A stretch of 64,000 nucleotides of DNA from Alkalibacterium olivapovliticus (GCF_003003275.1 NZ_PVTO01000001.1:62001-126000); one strand, 5' to 3'. Positions 36,042-47,135 are shown, numbered from the stretch's first letter. Program-made: numbers and translations. Notes: a model not told the origin generated them from the letters alone.

Positions 36042-36450
36042 CTGTTCGAAGTGAAGCTTAGATTGCTAATCCTTTGAAATAAGCTGCATTTTTTTGTAGA
36101 ATGAATTACAAACGTTATTTTTATAGAGTGTTTATCTTATAATTACACATATTAATAAAGTCCTAATTGAAAACGTCTAATTGTATATTAAATAAGACAG
36201 CTGTATAGTCATTCTTTTAACAGATCATTATATTGTCATTATATTAACTAGAAAAATAAGAATGAGATTCTAATAAAGCAGATAAGGTCAATAGATGAGA
36301 GCATATAATATGACATTTTCATATTTAAATAGTAAAATAAAATAGATGTATTTATATACAGCTTGAAGAAATTATACATTTCATTAAATGTAATGCTGTG
36401 GATAATGAAACAAGTGAGGAATAGTAAAAAGCTAGAGAGGAATAATTAGA
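36042..36450. other. AT-rich intergenic region upstream of the MurE-like gene
   Basis: About 410 very AT-rich bases, no coding frame. TATAAT at about 36306-36311 could be a -10 for the downstream gene but has no clear -35. No convincing structured leader seen. Confidence 0.4.
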
Positions 36451-38016
36451 ATGATTTTATCTGAATTATTGAAATCCATAGAAGTCGTTTCGACTGAACA
36501 TACTGAAACTAACTTAAACATTGAAAAGATAGCTTATCATTCTGATGAAGCAGCAGCCCATACACTGTTTGTCTGCATTTTAGGATACCAGACTGACGGA
36601 CATAACTATGCGCAGGCAGCCGTAGAAAATGGGGCTACTGCTTTAGTTGTTGAAAGAGTGCTGGAAACAGTTTCTGTGCCTCAGTTTGTTGTAAAAGACA
36701 CTCGTAAAGCGCTGGCAGCATTATCTGACTGCTTTCTAAGTCATCCGTCACACGCTTTAAGTGTGTTTGGTGTCACAGGCACTAATGGCAAGACAAGCAT
36801 TACATATATGACAGATGCCATATTCAAAGCGCATCGGCTGAAGACTGGTCTGATAGGTACCGTTATGATCAAAGTCGACGAGAAAGTCGAACCTAGCTCA
36901 TTGACAACCCCCGAATCGCTGGATCTTCAGCACTATTTGGCTGAAATGAGGGAGGCTGAGGTTTCACATGTTTCGATGGAAGTATCCTCTTCAGCGCTGG
37001 ATTTGAAACGCGTGGCAAGTGTCGATTTTGATGTCGTAGCGTTTACGAATATCAATAAAGACCATATTGAGCTTCATGGATCGTTTGATGCGTATTACAA
37101 AGCCAAAGCCTCACTGGTCAGAAATGCGCCCAAAGATAGTGTGGCCATATTAAATATAGATCAACCTTTGCTGGAAAAATTAAAATCAGAAACAGAAGCG
37201 TTTGTCGTAACATTCGGTGTTGAAAATGATACTGGTGATGTCTCTGTTTCTGATATCAATATGGATTCAGGACGGCCATCTTTTACAGTCATGATCCGCA
37301 ACCCAATTAGAACACTTGAAGGGGAAATAATTGCTCCTCAATCATTTAACATCGATCTGGCCATTCCTGGATTTCATTCCATCCATAATGCGCTCACTGC
37401 TATTATAGTTGGATGTGTCAATGGGATACCAGTTTCCGTTATAAAAAAAGGAATTGAACAATTTAATGGAGTCGAGAGACGATTTCATATATTATATGAC
37501 GACGATTTTATGATTGTTGATGACTTGTTTTTAAACGAAAATAACATTGAGTCTAGTATGCAAGCACTCCAGAATTTATCGTATAAGTCGATACATGTCG
37601 TTCATGCAATTCGTGGGAATAATGGACCTGCTCTTAATAAAGAGAACGCAGAGAAAATGGCCCACTGGTTTTCGAAATTGAATATTCATAGAGTCACACT
37701 TACAATCAGTCAGTCTCATGTGAAGAAAAAGGATCAGGTAGCTGCTGAGGAACTGGATGCCTTCTTAAGCGTAATGGCAGCTGAACATATTGCGGTCGAT
37801 TTTTATGATGAGCTATGTGATGCTCTGGCGTTTAGTCTAGACCTAGTGGCTCCAGGCGATATACTCCTTATAACCGGAGCAAGAGGAATGGATTATGGGG
37901 CTAAAACAATACTGGAGTTATTAATGAAAAAGAAAACCAACGTCAAAACAGAGGCTATCAGTGAAGTGCTTGATGACAAAATGGTCGGAATGGATGATAT
38001 GATGATTGTTGAATGA
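36451..38016 (+). CDS. MurE-like Mur ligase paralogue lacking the substrate motifs
   Basis: 521 residues with the three Mur ligase domains. ATP site GTNGKT (110-115), TTPES (152-156), SMEVSSSAL with Glu177, DHIELHG, and Lys219 at the carbamylated-lysine position are intact. The C-terminal domain is not normal: after GVERRFHI the usual DYAHTPD reads DDLFLNE, and neither the DNPR motif of diaminopimelate-adding MurE nor a close equivalent is found. So ATP binding and ligase chemistry look possible but the amino acid or UDP-MurNAc-peptide substrate is uncertain. AGAGAGGAA site. The DUF1846 gene follows after 89 bases. Confidence 0.8.
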   Translation: MILSELLKSIEVVSTEHTETNLNIEKIAYHSDEAAAHTLFVCILGYQTDGHNYAQAAVENGATALVVERVLETVSVPQFVVKDTRKALAALSDCFLSHPSHALSVFGVTGTNGKTSITYMTDAIFKAHRLKTGLIGTVMIKVDEKVEPSSLTTPESLDLQHYLAEMREAEVSHVSMEVSSSALDLKRVASVDFDVVAFTNINKDHIELHGSFDAYYKAKASLVRNAPKDSVAILNIDQPLLEKLKSETEAFVVTFGVENDTGDVSVSDINMDSGRPSFTVMIRNPIRTLEGEIIAPQSFNIDLAIPGFHSIHNALTAIIVGCVNGIPVSVIKKGIEQFNGVERRFHILYDDDFMIVDDLFLNENNIESSMQALQNLSYKSIHVVHAIRGNNGPALNKENAEKMAHWFSKLNIHRVTLTISQSHVKKKDQVAAEELDAFLSVMAAEHIAVDFYDELCDALAFSLDLVAPGDILLITGARGMDYGAKTILELLMKKKTNVKTEAISEVLDDKMVGMDDMMIVE

Positions 38017-38065
38017 GTCTTTCTAAGAAATTGTTTAATCGGGCAAGTTTTGTGCCGTTTAATGG

Positions 38066-38071
38066 TATAAT
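38066..38071 (+). promoter_or_regulatory. Extended -10 element before the DUF1846 gene
   Basis: TGG-TATAAT, 35 bases before the ATG; suggests the DUF1846 gene also has its own promoter. Confidence 0.55.
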
Positions 38072-38105
38072 AAAGCAGTTAATTTACAAGTAACTGGAGG
38101 AAGAT

Positions 38106-39614
38106 ATGACTACTATTGGTTTTGACACAGAAAAATACCTGAAAGAACAATCTGCTTATATACTCGACCGCGTGGATAACAGTGAGAAGCTGTATCTGGA
38201 ATTTGGCGGAAAGTTGATCGGAGATAAGCATGCGAAACGCGTCTTGCCTGGTTTCGATGAAGATGCGAAGATGAAACTGCTGGCCACTCTAAAAGACAAG
38301 TCAGAAATCATCATCTGTGTGTATGCGGGAGATATTGAACGAAACAAAATTCGAGGAGATTACGGTATCACATATGACCACGATGTCTTAAGGTTGATCG
38401 ATGAGTACCGGGCATACGGAATACCGGTTAATAGCGTCCTGATAACGCGTTACCAAGAACAGCCGAATGTGAACATTTTCATGTCTAAGCTTGAACGAAG
38501 TGGAGTGAAGGTTCATACGCATAGAACGATCGAGGGATACCCTACGAATGTGGAGGCAATCATAGGAGAAAACGGGTTTGCCAAAAATACGTACATCGAA
38601 ACAACTAAGCCACTGGTCGTAGTGACGGCTCCCGGAGCTGGCAGTGGAAAACTTGCAACCTGCTTAAACCAGCTGTATCACGAATACGCAAGAGGGAACG
38701 AAGCCAGTTATGCCAAGTTTGAAACCTTCCCAGTCTGGAATTTACCTTTAAAGCATCCTATCAATATTGCGTATGAGGCTGCAACTGTTGATCTAAAGGA
38801 TGTCAACATGCTGGACAATTATCACTTTGAGGCGTACGGAGAAGTGGCAGTGAATTATAATCGTGATACCGAAATGTTTCCGGTCATTAAACGCATCATT
38901 GAAAAGATATCAGGAAAAGCATCCGTCTATCAGTCGCCGACTGATATGGGTGTCAACCGTATAAAATCAGGTATCACTGATGACAAAGCCGTTGTTGAGG
39001 CATCAAAGCAGGAAATCATCAGACGGTCATTTTCTGTCGAAAACGATTATAAAAAAGGAACAGCTGACGAAGAGTCAATGCGTCACATGCAACTGATGCT
39101 TGAAGAAATGAATCTGAAAAAGGAAGATAGAAAGCCAGTTTTGATCGCACGCGAGTATGCCGAGAAGGTACAGAAAAAACTGGACGATTCAAATCTTCAG
39201 GCTGTTATGGCTATTGAACTGCCTAATGGAGAAGTCATTACAGGACGCACAACGTCATTAATGGATGCTTCTGCTGCAGCTATAGTGAATAGTCTGAAAT
39301 CACTGGCTCATATCTCTGACCAGATCGATTTGCTGGCGCCCATGATTCTGGAGACAATCCAGAATTTAAAAAAGGATGAACTTCAGAGTAAAGTTGCCAC
39401 CTTATCTGCTAACGAGCTTCTAATTGCTCTGGCAATCAGTGCCGTAACAAATCCCACTGCGTCTTTAGCCTATCAGCAGATCGGGAAATTAAAGGATGCC
39501 CAGGCTCACTCAACAGTCATCTTAAATACTGAGAATGAACAGACGATTAAAATGCTTGGAATAGATATTACAAATGATCCTATCTATCCAACGGATAATC
39601 TCTATTATAATTAG
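38106..39614 (+). CDS. DUF1846 family protein
   Basis: 502 residues, full family length. Typical features: [75 protein letters not shown], and [22 protein letters not shown], a nucleotide-binding-like Gly-rich loop. The family has solved structures but, as far as I know, no established function. Strong GGAGGAAG site. Paired with the MurE-like gene upstream. Confidence 0.9.
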   Translation: MTTIGFDTEKYLKEQSAYILDRVDNSEKLYLEFGGKLIGDKHAKRVLPGFDEDAKMKLLATLKDKSEIIICVYAGDIERNKIRGDYGITYDHDVLRLIDEYRAYGIPVNSVLITRYQEQPNVNIFMSKLERSGVKVHTHRTIEGYPTNVEAIIGENGFAKNTYIETTKPLVVVTAPGAGSGKLATCLNQLYHEYARGNEASYAKFETFPVWNLPLKHPINIAYEAATVDLKDVNMLDNYHFEAYGEVAVNYNRDTEMFPVIKRIIEKISGKASVYQSPTDMGVNRIKSGITDDKAVVEASKQEIIRRSFSVENDYKKGTADEESMRHMQLMLEEMNLKKEDRKPVLIAREYAEKVQKKLDDSNLQAVMAIELPNGEVITGRTTSLMDASAAAIVNSLKSLAHISDQIDLLAPMILETIQNLKKDELQSKVATLSANELLIALAISAVTNPTASLAYQQIGKLKDAQAHSTVILNTENEQTIKMLGIDITNDPIYPTDNLYYN

Positions 39615-39636
39615 AGTATTGTAAACGACCTAACGT

Positions 39637-39721
39637 AAAAAAGATAAAGAACTCAAGCCATTGTTTCATCAGTCGATGTTAAAGACTGATCAGACAGTAG
39701 GCCGATTCTTTATCTTTTCTT
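39637..39721. terminator. Long hairpin between converging genes
   Basis: AAAAGATAAAGAA pairs with TTCTTTATCTTTT around an inner CAGTC..GACTG stem; it reaches into the last codons of the RNase HI-like gene. Confidence 0.7.
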
Positions 39722-40120
39722 TTTCAGCTGCTTTGCGATAGCCTGTTTTGCTAGATTATCAGCACCTTTATTGTTTTTCTCGGGTATCCATTTGACTTCA
39801 TAATACGCTAATCGTTTCAGTAGCTGAATGATCTGATTGTAGAGGGGAAGGTACTCTTCTTTTTTAATGAATTGGTTATTGACCGCTTGTGCCACAAGCT
39901 GACTGTCTGTAAAAAAAGTAGTCCATTCATCTGTCCGGTCATGTTCGACCGACCACTTTACTGCAAGGTGAAAAGCGTGAAGTTCTGCCAGGTGATTATC
40001 TAAAATAACCGGCAAAGGGATGCTGAGCTGTTCATAAAGGTCCTCACCTACGATTACAATTCCGGCTCCTGCACATTTGTTTTTCTGGGAAACCGCTGCA
40101 TCACTGTATATTTTAAGCAT
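39710..40120 (-). CDS. RNase HI-like protein
   Basis: 136 residues of ribonuclease H fold: KIYSDAAVS, HLAELHAFHLAVKW, TTFFTDSQLVAQAVN and KGADNLAKQAI supply the D-E-D-D acidic residues. Probably an RNase HI type RNA:DNA hybrid nuclease, akin to the short YpdQ/YpeP group. ATG at 40120 with AAGGAG 9 bases upstream; an upstream in-frame start has no site. Single gene. Confidence 0.82.
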   Translation of the reverse strand: MLKIYSDAAVSQKNKCAGAGIVIVGEDLYEQLSIPLPVILDNHLAELHAFHLAVKWSVEHDRTDEWTTFFTDSQLVAQAVNNQFIKKEEYLPLYNQIIQLLKRLAYYEVKWIPEKNNKGADNLAKQAIAKQLKKKR

Positions 40121-40163
40121 TAATACGTTCTCCTTGTTCAACTGAGATGTGTTTAACATAGAA

Positions 40164-40202
40164 AGAAGACCAGAATCGGTTAGATGCCTGATCTTCTTTT
40201 TA
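40164..40202 (-). terminator. Terminator behind the cold-shock gene
   Basis: AAAGAAGA.CAGAATCGG / CATCTGATCTTCTTT-type stem just after the minus-strand csp stop. Confidence 0.6.
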
Positions 40203-40212
40203 TAAATTTAAT

Positions 40213-40422
40213 TTAATTATTTTCTAAAACTGCAACATTGGTAGCTTGAGGACCACGAGACCCTTCAACGATATCAAACTCGACTGTCTGGCCTTCATTA
40301 AGAGCTTTGTATCCTTCCATTGTGATTCCTGTGAAGTGTACAAAAACTTCTTCTTCATCATTGTATTGAATAAATCCATAGCCTTTTTGATTGTTAAACC
40401 ATTTAACAGTACCTGTAGTCAT
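40213..40422 (-). CDS. Cold-shock protein (CspA family)
   Basis: 69-residue single cold-shock domain: [28 protein letters not shown] contains RNP1 (KGYGFI) and RNP2 (VFVHF). Nucleic acid chaperone. Strong GGGGG site before the ATG. Single gene with long upstream region, as is usual for csp genes. Confidence 0.95.
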   Translation of the reverse strand: MTTGTVKWFNNQKGYGFIQYNDEEEVFVHFTGITMEGYKALNEGQTVEFDIVEGSRGPQATNVAVLENN

Positions 40423-40600
40423 CGTTTTCCCCCTAAGATTCCTTAAGTATAGTCGCCTATTGAATTCAGTATAAAGGATTAGAGTAATCTAGTCAATCAT
40501 AGACGGTAAGTGTTTTCATTGTAGTGAGCGTTATAAGTTTAGTGTATAGAGGTCGGAATTATGCTAGAATTAAAAAGAGTAAAAGATGAGGGGTATTTGT

Positions 40601-42484
40601 ATGAAAGAATGGAAAATAGAAAACTTAACGCACTCGTATGGGATTAAGACATTATTCAATGGGTTAGCGTTCTCGATAAAAGAATCTCAGCGCGTTGGAC
40701 TGATTGGCGTAAATGGAACGGGTAAAACCAGTCTGTTACGAATAGTTGCCGGTGAACTCAAACCAGATGAGGGGCTTATTTCTAAACCAGGAGAATACGA
40801 AATCGGTTATCTAAGCCAGCAGTCCAATCTGGATGAAGAGAAAACGGTGTTCGAAACTGTTTTTGAAGGTGAATCGCCCATCGTTCAAGCTGCCCGATAT
40901 TATGAAGAAGTGCTGCATGAATTGACATTGAATCCAATGGATCCAAAAGTTCAACAGGCATTTACAGAAGCAGAAAAGCGGATGAATCAGGAAGATGCAT
41001 GGAACGTAGCGTCAAGAGCTGAAGCCATCTTAAACCGCTTAGGCCTGACGGATACGACTCAGCAGGTGAAATCGTTGTCTGGAGGACAGAAAAAAAGAGC
41101 GGCTCTTGCGCAGGTGCTGATACAGGAACCCGATCTCCTCATTCTTGACGAGCCGACCAACCACCTGGACTTTCAAATGATTAAGTGGCTTGAGGATTAT
41201 TTGGCAGGGTACAGAGGTGCTTTACTGATGGTTACCCATGACCGCTATTTCCTTGACCGTGTTTCCAATGAGATTCTAGAACTGGATAATGGGAGAATCC
41301 AAGCTTACCCAGGCAACTATCAGCAGTATATCGAAATGAAAGCAGAAAGAGAAGAAACAGATGCGAAAATGGCTCATAAGCAAAAACAGTTATTCAAACA
41401 GGAGTTAGCCTGGATGAGGGCTGGTGTCAAAGCCAGAGGAACGAAACAGGAAGCAAGGAAAGAACGTTTTTCAGACCTTAAAGACAAAGTGAACAGCCAA
41501 GTTACTAAGTCGGATCTGGAGTTGAGTTTATCCGGATCACGTTTAGGGAAGAAAGTGCTGGAACTTGAAAATGCCTCAAAGAAAATTCATGATATCACCA
41601 TACTGGATGAGTTTAATTTGCTCATTCAGCATACAGATCGGATAGGGGTGACTGGAGTCAATGGTGCAGGTAAAACCACTTTCCTGAGGATCTTATCACA
41701 AGAAACAGAATTGGACTCGGGTGTTTTAACGGTCGGGGAAACAGTTAAAATAGGTTTTTACAAGCAGATCAACGAAGAATTTGATGAAGATAAACGGGTC
41801 ATCACTTATTTAAGAGAAATTGCAGAAGAAGTTAAACTTGCGGATGGCACATCGGTCAGCGTGTCTCAATTACTGGAGCGTTTTCTGTTTGATCGTTCAA
41901 TGCACGGGTCTCCTATAAATAAATTATCCGGCGGGGAAAAGAGACGGTTGTATCTGCTTAAAATACTGATGCAGCAGCCGAATGTGCTCATTCTGGATGA
42001 ACCGACAAATGATTTAGATGTTCAAACGCTGACGATACTGGAAGAATACATTTCACATTTCTCTGGTGCAGTGATTGCAGTTTCTCATGACAGGTACTTT
42101 CTTGACAAAATAGCCAATAAGCTTCTGGTCTTCAAAGGAGACGGGAATATTGAAGAAACACATAGTTCATTGACGGACTATTTAGAGAAGACACAGGAAA
42201 TGAAAGAAGATAAAATGGCTGTTAAGAAACCGAAAGCGGCACCTGTGAAGAAAAAAGAGTCAAAAGAAAAAGTCTCGCTCACTTACAGTGAAAAAAAAGA
42301 GTGGGAAACGATTGAAGAGGATATAGAGACGTTAGAAACTAAGCTTGAAACAATTCAGACAGAAATGGAAGCCGCTGCGTCAAATCATGTTCTGCTGAAT
42401 GAACTGACAGACCAGCAGAATGCTTTGAACAAGAAACTGGAAGAAAAATATGCAAGATGGGACTTTTTGTCTCAATACGAATAA
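40601..42484 (+). CDS. ABC-F family ATPase (Uup/YfmR type)
   Basis: 627 residues with two ATP-binding cassettes and no membrane part. Walker [10 protein letters not shown] and GVNGAGKTT; signatures LSGGQKKR and LSGGEKRR; Walker [14 protein letters not shown] and [13 protein letters not shown]. The linker between domains is of ABC-F type, and the C-terminal about 90 residues form the coiled coil ([23 protein letters not shown]) of Uup-like proteins. Acts on the ribosome or on DNA intermediates. ATG at 40601 with GAGGGG; an earlier in-frame ATG overlaps that site. thyA follows after 13 bases. Confidence 0.93.
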   Translation: MKEWKIENLTHSYGIKTLFNGLAFSIKESQRVGLIGVNGTGKTSLLRIVAGELKPDEGLISKPGEYEIGYLSQQSNLDEEKTVFETVFEGESPIVQAARYYEEVLHELTLNPMDPKVQQAFTEAEKRMNQEDAWNVASRAEAILNRLGLTDTTQQVKSLSGGQKKRAALAQVLIQEPDLLILDEPTNHLDFQMIKWLEDYLAGYRGALLMVTHDRYFLDRVSNEILELDNGRIQAYPGNYQQYIEMKAEREETDAKMAHKQKQLFKQELAWMRAGVKARGTKQEARKERFSDLKDKVNSQVTKSDLELSLSGSRLGKKVLELENASKKIHDITILDEFNLLIQHTDRIGVTGVNGAGKTTFLRILSQETELDSGVLTVGETVKIGFYKQINEEFDEDKRVITYLREIAEEVKLADGTSVSVSQLLERFLFDRSMHGSPINKLSGGEKRRLYLLKILMQQPNVLILDEPTNDLDVQTLTILEEYISHFSGAVIAVSHDRYFLDKIANKLLVFKGDGNIEETHSSLTDYLEKTQEMKEDKMAVKKPKAAPVKKKESKEKVSLTYSEKKEWETIEEDIETLETKLETIQTEMEAAASNHVLLNELTDQQNALNKKLEEKYARWDFLSQYE

Positions 42485-42497
42485 GGGGTGCACAGTA

Positions 42498-43442
42498 ATG
42501 GAACAGAACTATTTAGATTTAGCCAAACGAATTCTTGACGAAGGAACGCTCAGAGAAGATAGAACCGGAACAGGTACGAAATCCGTTTTTGGACATCAGA
42601 TGAGATTTGATCTTCAAAAAGGTTTTCCATTGTTAACGACTAAACGGGTTTTCTTTAAACTAATCAAAAGTGAACTGTTATGGTTTCTTAAAGGAGATAC
42701 AAACATTAAATTCCTGTTGGAAAACAACAATCACATATGGGATGAGTGGGCTTTTGAACGATACGTCAAAAGTGAAGACTATAATGGCCCGGATATGACT
42801 AATTTTGGCATTCGAGTTCAACAAGACAGTGAGTTTAAAGAACTGTATGATAAAGAAATGACAGCGTTCAGAGAGAAGATCCTTGCAGATGACACATTTG
42901 CTGAAAAACACGGATCACTTGGGAACGTTTATGGTGCTCAGTGGAGAGCCTGGAAAACAGCTGATGGTGGATTTATTGATCAGATCAAGGATGTAATCGA
43001 GTCAATTAAAACCAATCCAAATTCAAGAAGACATATTGTGTCCGCTTGGAATCCTGAAGAAGTTCCGACAATGGCATTGCCGCCATGCCACACTCTGTTT
43101 CAGTTTTATGTTGATGAAGGAAAATTAAGCTGTCAGTTATATCAGCGAAGCGGAGATGTCTTCCTTGGGGTTCCATTCAACATAGCCAGCTATGCTCTTC
43201 TGACTCATTTAATTGCGCAGGAAACTGGTCTTGAAGTAGGCGATTTTGTTCACACCATCGGAGATGCTCATCTCTATTTAAATCATATGGATCAAATAAA
43301 CGAACAGCTTTCCAGAGAAATAAGAGAGTTTCCGACCATCGAACTGACAAAAGATAAAAGCATATTCGATTTCGATATGGATGACATCAAAGTAGTAGGG
43401 TACAATCCGCACAAGTCGATAAAAGCACCAATAGCAGTATAA
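42498..43442 (+). CDS. thyA: Thymidylate synthase
   Basis: 314 residues. Makes dTMP from dUMP with methylene-tetrahydrofolate. Active-site cysteine in [13 protein letters not shown], dUMP-binding [26 protein letters not shown], and [12 protein letters not shown] near the N terminus. Slightly longer than the 264-residue type, due to the insertion around residues 80-130 ([18 protein letters not shown]) seen in Lactobacillales enzymes. AAGGGGTG site. dfrA lies 66 bases downstream, giving the folate cycle pair. Confidence 0.96.
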   Translation: MEQNYLDLAKRILDEGTLREDRTGTGTKSVFGHQMRFDLQKGFPLLTTKRVFFKLIKSELLWFLKGDTNIKFLLENNNHIWDEWAFERYVKSEDYNGPDMTNFGIRVQQDSEFKELYDKEMTAFREKILADDTFAEKHGSLGNVYGAQWRAWKTADGGFIDQIKDVIESIKTNPNSRRHIVSAWNPEEVPTMALPPCHTLFQFYVDEGKLSCQLYQRSGDVFLGVPFNIASYALLTHLIAQETGLEVGDFVHTIGDAHLYLNHMDQINEQLSREIREFPTIELTKDKSIFDFDMDDIKVVGYNPHKSIKAPIAV

Positions 43443-43508
43443 AAGAACGAATAGTTGACCTAGTCAAATAGTAAGTTGCACTAAACAATTAATTCAAGGA
43501 GTGTTGGT

Positions 43509-44006
43509 ATGATAACCTTTGTGTGGGCTGAAGATGAGAATGGGTTAATTGGAAGAGATGGAGAACTGCCGTGGCATCTGCCGGCAGATATGGCTTTCTT
43601 TAAAGAAGTGACGTTGACAGGGAATGTCGCGATGGGCCGTAAAACGCTGGATAGCATCCCGAATCCACCACTGAAAAACAGAGTCAATTATGTCCTGACT
43701 CGAAACGAGACGTTTCAGATGCCGGGAGTTGAAGTTTGTCATTCAAAAGAAGAACTGCTAAAAAAATCAGCTTCTTCTGACAAACCACTTCACGTCATCG
43801 GAGGGGTATCCCTTTTCAGTGAATTTGTTGATGAAGTTGATATGCTTTACCGAACGGTTATTCATGATTCATTTGAAGGGGACACGTTTATTCCGCCTAT
43901 CGATTACAGTCAGTTTGAACTGATTGAAGAAAAGGAAGGCACTGTAGACGATAAAAACCGTCATCCTCATACTTTCCAGATTTTTAAGAGAAAGACGACT
44001 CACTGA
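43509..44006 (+). CDS. dfrA: Dihydrofolate reductase
   Basis: 165 residues. Regenerates tetrahydrofolate used by ThyA. Motifs: VWAEDENGLIGRDGELPWHLPADM with the catalytic Asp, NVAMGRKTLDSI, YVLTRN, and HVIGGVSLFSEF for NADPH. AAGGAG site. A strong terminator follows, closing the ABC-F-thyA-dfrA set. Confidence 0.95.
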   Translation: MITFVWAEDENGLIGRDGELPWHLPADMAFFKEVTLTGNVAMGRKTLDSIPNPPLKNRVNYVLTRNETFQMPGVEVCHSKEELLKKSASSDKPLHVIGGVSLFSEFVDEVDMLYRTVIHDSFEGDTFIPPIDYSQFELIEEKEGTVDDKNRHPHTFQIFKRKTTH

Positions 44007-44013
44007 CGACAGC

Positions 44014-44077
44014 AAAAAACGCTCAAGCATCAATCAGACTTAACACGTCTGTCTGAAGATGCTTGAGCGTTTTTTGA
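44014..44077. terminator. Bidirectional terminator
   Basis: AAAAAACGCTCAAGCATC and GATGCTTGAGCGTTTTTT pair around an inner CAGAC..GTCTG hairpin; lies between converging dfrA and the hemolysin III gene. Confidence 0.88.
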
Positions 44078-44088
44078 GTTCTATTTGA

Positions 44089-44745
44089 TTAAGTATAAAG
44101 GTAGATTGAGAAGAACATACACAGGGTGCCGGTCAGGACAAACAAATGCCAGACGACGTGCATATATTTGACATGCTTCATTCTGTAAAACAAAGCACCA
44201 ACTGTAAAGGATAAGCCACCAGCTATCAGCCAGATGAATCCCCGAGTGCCAAGGCCCTGGTAGAGGTAGTTAAGAAAGAATAAAGATATCCATCCCATTG
44301 CGATGTACAACCATACTGACAGTCCCTGGAACTTCTTGAACCAGACTGTTTTATAGATGACTCCGAATAAAGCAATACTCCAAATAAGAGATGTGAGGAT
44401 ATAACCTAATGTACCACCAATCGTTATCAGTGTATAAGGCGTATAGGTCCCCGCTATGAGAAGGAAGATACTGCAGTGATCGATTATTCTGAACACCTGT
44501 CTGGCTTTAGTAAAAGTCAGACTGTGATAGAGCGTACTTGATAAATAAAGTAAGATGAGTGTTGCGCCGTAAACAGTGTAAGAGGTCACTTCAAGAACAC
44601 CACCATAGTTCAGACCTTTCTGAATTAAGAAAACAAGTCCTACGATACTCAATAGCGCGCCAATTCCGTGAGTTACGGCATTTAATACTTCATTTACAAC
44701 CAGATATTTTTTTGAAAAAACAGGTTGTTTTGTTAAATTCGACAT
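44089..44745 (-). CDS. Hemolysin III / PAQR family membrane protein
   Basis: 218 residues, seven hydrophobic helices. Metal-site residues of the family are seen in LYLSSTLYHSLTF, RIIDHCSIFLLIAGTYTPY and YMHVVWHLFVL. Despite the name, most members are not proven hemolysins; likely a lipid-active hydrolase. ATG with AGGAGGCTGCT. Divergent from ypmS. Confidence 0.9.
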   Translation of the reverse strand: MSNLTKQPVFSKKYLVVNEVLNAVTHGIGALLSIVGLVFLIQKGLNYGGVLEVTSYTVYGATLILLYLSSTLYHSLTFTKARQVFRIIDHCSIFLLIAGTYTPYTLITIGGTLGYILTSLIWSIALFGVIYKTVWFKKFQGLSVWLYIAMGWISLFFLNYLYQGLGTRGFIWLIAGGLSFTVGALFYRMKHVKYMHVVWHLFVLTGTLCMFFSIYLYT

Positions 44746-44794
44746 AGCAGCCTCCTTTGACTTTCACTTTCTGTACGACCACAAAAAAATTTGG

Positions 44795-44800
44795 TATACT
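44795..44800 (+). promoter_or_regulatory. Extended -10 element before ypmS
   Basis: TGG-TATACT, about 110 bases upstream of the ypmS GTG; a long untranslated leader would follow. Confidence 0.5.
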
Positions 44801-44908
44801 ACTTTAGAAAGACTTTGTATTTGTAATTAGGATTATAACACAGATAGAAAGATCAGTTAACTAAAATAACATGAAAATAGTTACAGAAAGTAAGAGAGGA
44901 GAGTTTAA

Positions 44909-45532
44909 GTGCCAGAATCACGAGGGAATAGAGCGCGTAAAACAAACGGATGGATGTGGGCCTTCTTAATTTTAGTAGCCATACTGACAGCTGCCGGCAT
45001 CTGGTTATACATGGTACTTCAGCCTGCTGATCAGAATCAGGAAGCTCAACCTGGAGAAGAAGTGTTAATGACTGAAGACAGTCTGACTTTCGAAGTGCTG
45101 ACCAATAAAGCGCAGTTAAACCGTGTAATCAATTTATACCTGGAAAGTGAAATGGATGATCAATTCGATGGTTATACCTTTACTATTGATGAGGATGTAG
45201 AATTGGCAGGTATTTTACAAATTTTTGGGTTTGATGTAGATTTTACACTTTTAATGGATCCGTATGTCATGGAGGATGGCAATCTTCAGTTGAGAGCGAC
45301 TTCGATTCAATTAGGGTCACTCGAATTGCCTATCGGTATCGCAATGAATGTTTTGAGTCAACAGCTCGATCTTCCAAACTGGGTCAGGATCGACAGTGAG
45401 CAGCAGTTTATACTGATTGCGCTGAATGAATTTCAACTTGAAAATGATGTTCAGTTCTCAATGCAGCAGATAGACTTGGAAGAAGATGATGTCAGAGTAA
45501 ATATTATTTTGCCGGAAGAGTCTGTAAGATGA
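44909..45532 (+). CDS. YpmS family (DUF2140) membrane-anchored protein
   Basis: 207 residues: a basic N terminus, one membrane helix (about 14-36) and an extracellular domain (TFEVLTNKAQLNRVINLYLE, GILQIFGFDVDFTLLMDPYVMEDGNLQLRATSIQLGSLELPI) matching the DUF2140 pattern. Function unknown. GTG start with GAGAGGAGAG. Leads the ypmS-msrA-yozE-deoD cluster. Confidence 0.88.
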   Translation: MPESRGNRARKTNGWMWAFLILVAILTAAGIWLYMVLQPADQNQEAQPGEEVLMTEDSLTFEVLTNKAQLNRVINLYLESEMDDQFDGYTFTIDEDVELAGILQIFGFDVDFTLLMDPYVMEDGNLQLRATSIQLGSLELPIGIAMNVLSQQLDLPNWVRIDSEQQFILIALNEFQLENDVQFSMQQIDLEEDDVRVNIILPEESVR

Positions 45533-45580
45533 TATACTGACCTTTCATATAGAATTAATGTGTAGAAAGGAACTTGATCG

Positions 45581-46102
45581 ATGGGAAAAGCATTACTGGC
45601 CGGGGGCTGTTTCTGGTGTATGGTTCAGCCGTTCGAAGAAATGAAGGGAATACTGAATGTCGTTTCAGGATACACTGGTGGACATGTAGAGCATCCAACT
45701 TATGAGCAGGTAAAAAATCAGTCGACTGGACACACAGAAGCTGTGTTTATCGAGTACGATGAATCTATGGTGACCTTTGAGGATCTCCTTGAACTATACT
45801 GGCAGCAGACAGATCCGACGGATGCTATGGGTCAGTTCATGGACCGGGGGGAGAGTTACCGTCCGGTAATCTTCTATTATAATGATGATCAGAAACAAGC
45901 GGCACTTGACTCCAAGCGTAATCTTGAAAAAAGCGGTAAATATGTGGAGCAAGTCGTTACGCAGATAGAAGCCGCAAAAACCTTTTATCCTGCAGAAGAC
46001 GAGCACCAGCAGTTTTACAAAAAAAATCCCAGACTATATGCTCAGGAGAAAAAACAGCGGTTAGAATGGGCAGAAAATCAGGGACAGGCGGTCAACGAAT
46101 GA
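45581..46102 (+). CDS. msrA: Peptide methionine sulfoxide reductase MsrA
   Basis: 173 residues. Reduces Met-S-sulfoxide. Active-site [14 protein letters not shown] with the catalytic Cys, [14 protein letters not shown] and the [24 protein letters not shown] blocks. AAAGGAAC site. The stop overlaps the yozE start by 4 bases. Confidence 0.95.
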   Translation: MGKALLAGGCFWCMVQPFEEMKGILNVVSGYTGGHVEHPTYEQVKNQSTGHTEAVFIEYDESMVTFEDLLELYWQQTDPTDAMGQFMDRGESYRPVIFYYNDDQKQAALDSKRNLEKSGKYVEQVVTQIEAAKTFYPAEDEHQQFYKKNPRLYAQEKKQRLEWAENQGQAVNE

Positions 46103-46323
46103 GACGTTCTTTTTACCACTACGTTAAGACGCTGAGAGATCCTTACAAGAAAGATGATATAACCTTGTTTGCCAATGCAGTAGATGAAGACGGCGCTTTT
46201 CCAAAACAGTCAGAGGATTATGCAGAAATTTCAGACTATCTGGAACTGAATGCAGACTATTTGAAATCCATGACCATATTTGATCAAGTGTTTCAAGATT
46301 ATAGTGATACCAATAAATTATGA
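46099..46323 (+). CDS. YozE family (UPF0346) protein
   Basis: 74 residues, nearly the entire family domain: [47 protein letters not shown]. Function unknown. ATG overlaps the msrA TGA (ATGA), so translation is coupled; an upstream in-frame start inside msrA was not used. Confidence 0.9.
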   Translation: MRRSFYHYVKTLRDPYKKDDITLFANAVDEDGAFPKQSEDYAEISDYLELNADYLKSMTIFDQVFQDYSDTNKL

Positions 46324-46341
46324 CAGTTGAGGAGAGATAGA

Positions 46342-47061
46342 ATGAGTACACATATCGGAGCAGCAAAAGGGGACATCGCAAAAACAGTTTTAATGCCTGG
46401 AGATCCTCTTCGTGCAAAATATATCGCAGAAACGTTCCTAGAAGATGTCAGACAATACAACACGGTAAGAAATGCCTTTGGCTACACAGGAACTTATAAA
46501 GGGCAGGAGATTTCTGTTCAGGGAACGGGAATGGGCATTCCTTCGGTCATGATATACGGAGAAGAACTGATCCAGGAATATGGAGTGGAGAATCTGATTC
46601 GCGTCGGATCTGCCGGTGGTATGAAAAAGGAAATTAAAATTCGTGATGTCGTGTTAGCACAGGCTGCTACAACAGACTCCAGTCTGCACCGTCACATTTT
46701 TAACAACCAGGTAGATTTCGCACCTATTGCTGATTTTGATTTACTGAAACATGCTTATGATGTAGGAACTGAAAAAGGCATGAGTATTCGAGTAGGAAAT
46801 GTCCTGAGTGCCGATCGGTTTTATAATGAAGAGTTAGATAAAAAGAAGCTGGCAGATTATGGTGTTCTCGCTGTCGAAATGGAAGCTGCAGGGCTTTATT
46901 CATTAGCCGCCAAGCATAATAAGAGAGCATTGGCATTGCTGACGATAAGCGACCATTTACTGACAGGAGAAGAAACGACAGCTGAAGAGAGACAAACGAC
47001 ATTTGACGATATGATGATTATTGCTTTAGAGACAGCCTTAAGAATGGACGCTCAAAAGTAA
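46342..47061 (+). CDS. deoD: Purine nucleoside phosphorylase, DeoD type
   Basis: 239 residues, hexameric bacterial type. Phosphorolyses purine (deoxy)nucleosides. [52 protein letters not shown], and [10 protein letters not shown] with [12 protein letters not shown] at 46342 with GAGGAG; yozE ends 18 bases before. Confidence 0.95.
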   Translation: MSTHIGAAKGDIAKTVLMPGDPLRAKYIAETFLEDVRQYNTVRNAFGYTGTYKGQEISVQGTGMGIPSVMIYGEELIQEYGVENLIRVGSAGGMKKEIKIRDVVLAQAATTDSSLHRHIFNNQVDFAPIADFDLLKHAYDVGTEKGMSIRVGNVLSADRFYNEELDKKKLADYGVLAVEMEAAGLYSLAAKHNKRALALLTISDHLLTGEETTAEERQTTFDDMMIIALETALRMDAQK

Positions 47062-47135
47062 TCTGAGCACTATAAGAAAAGAGGAATAACATGTAACAAG
47101 AACCGAATACACAAAAGCAGACAAAAAAAGTCAGT

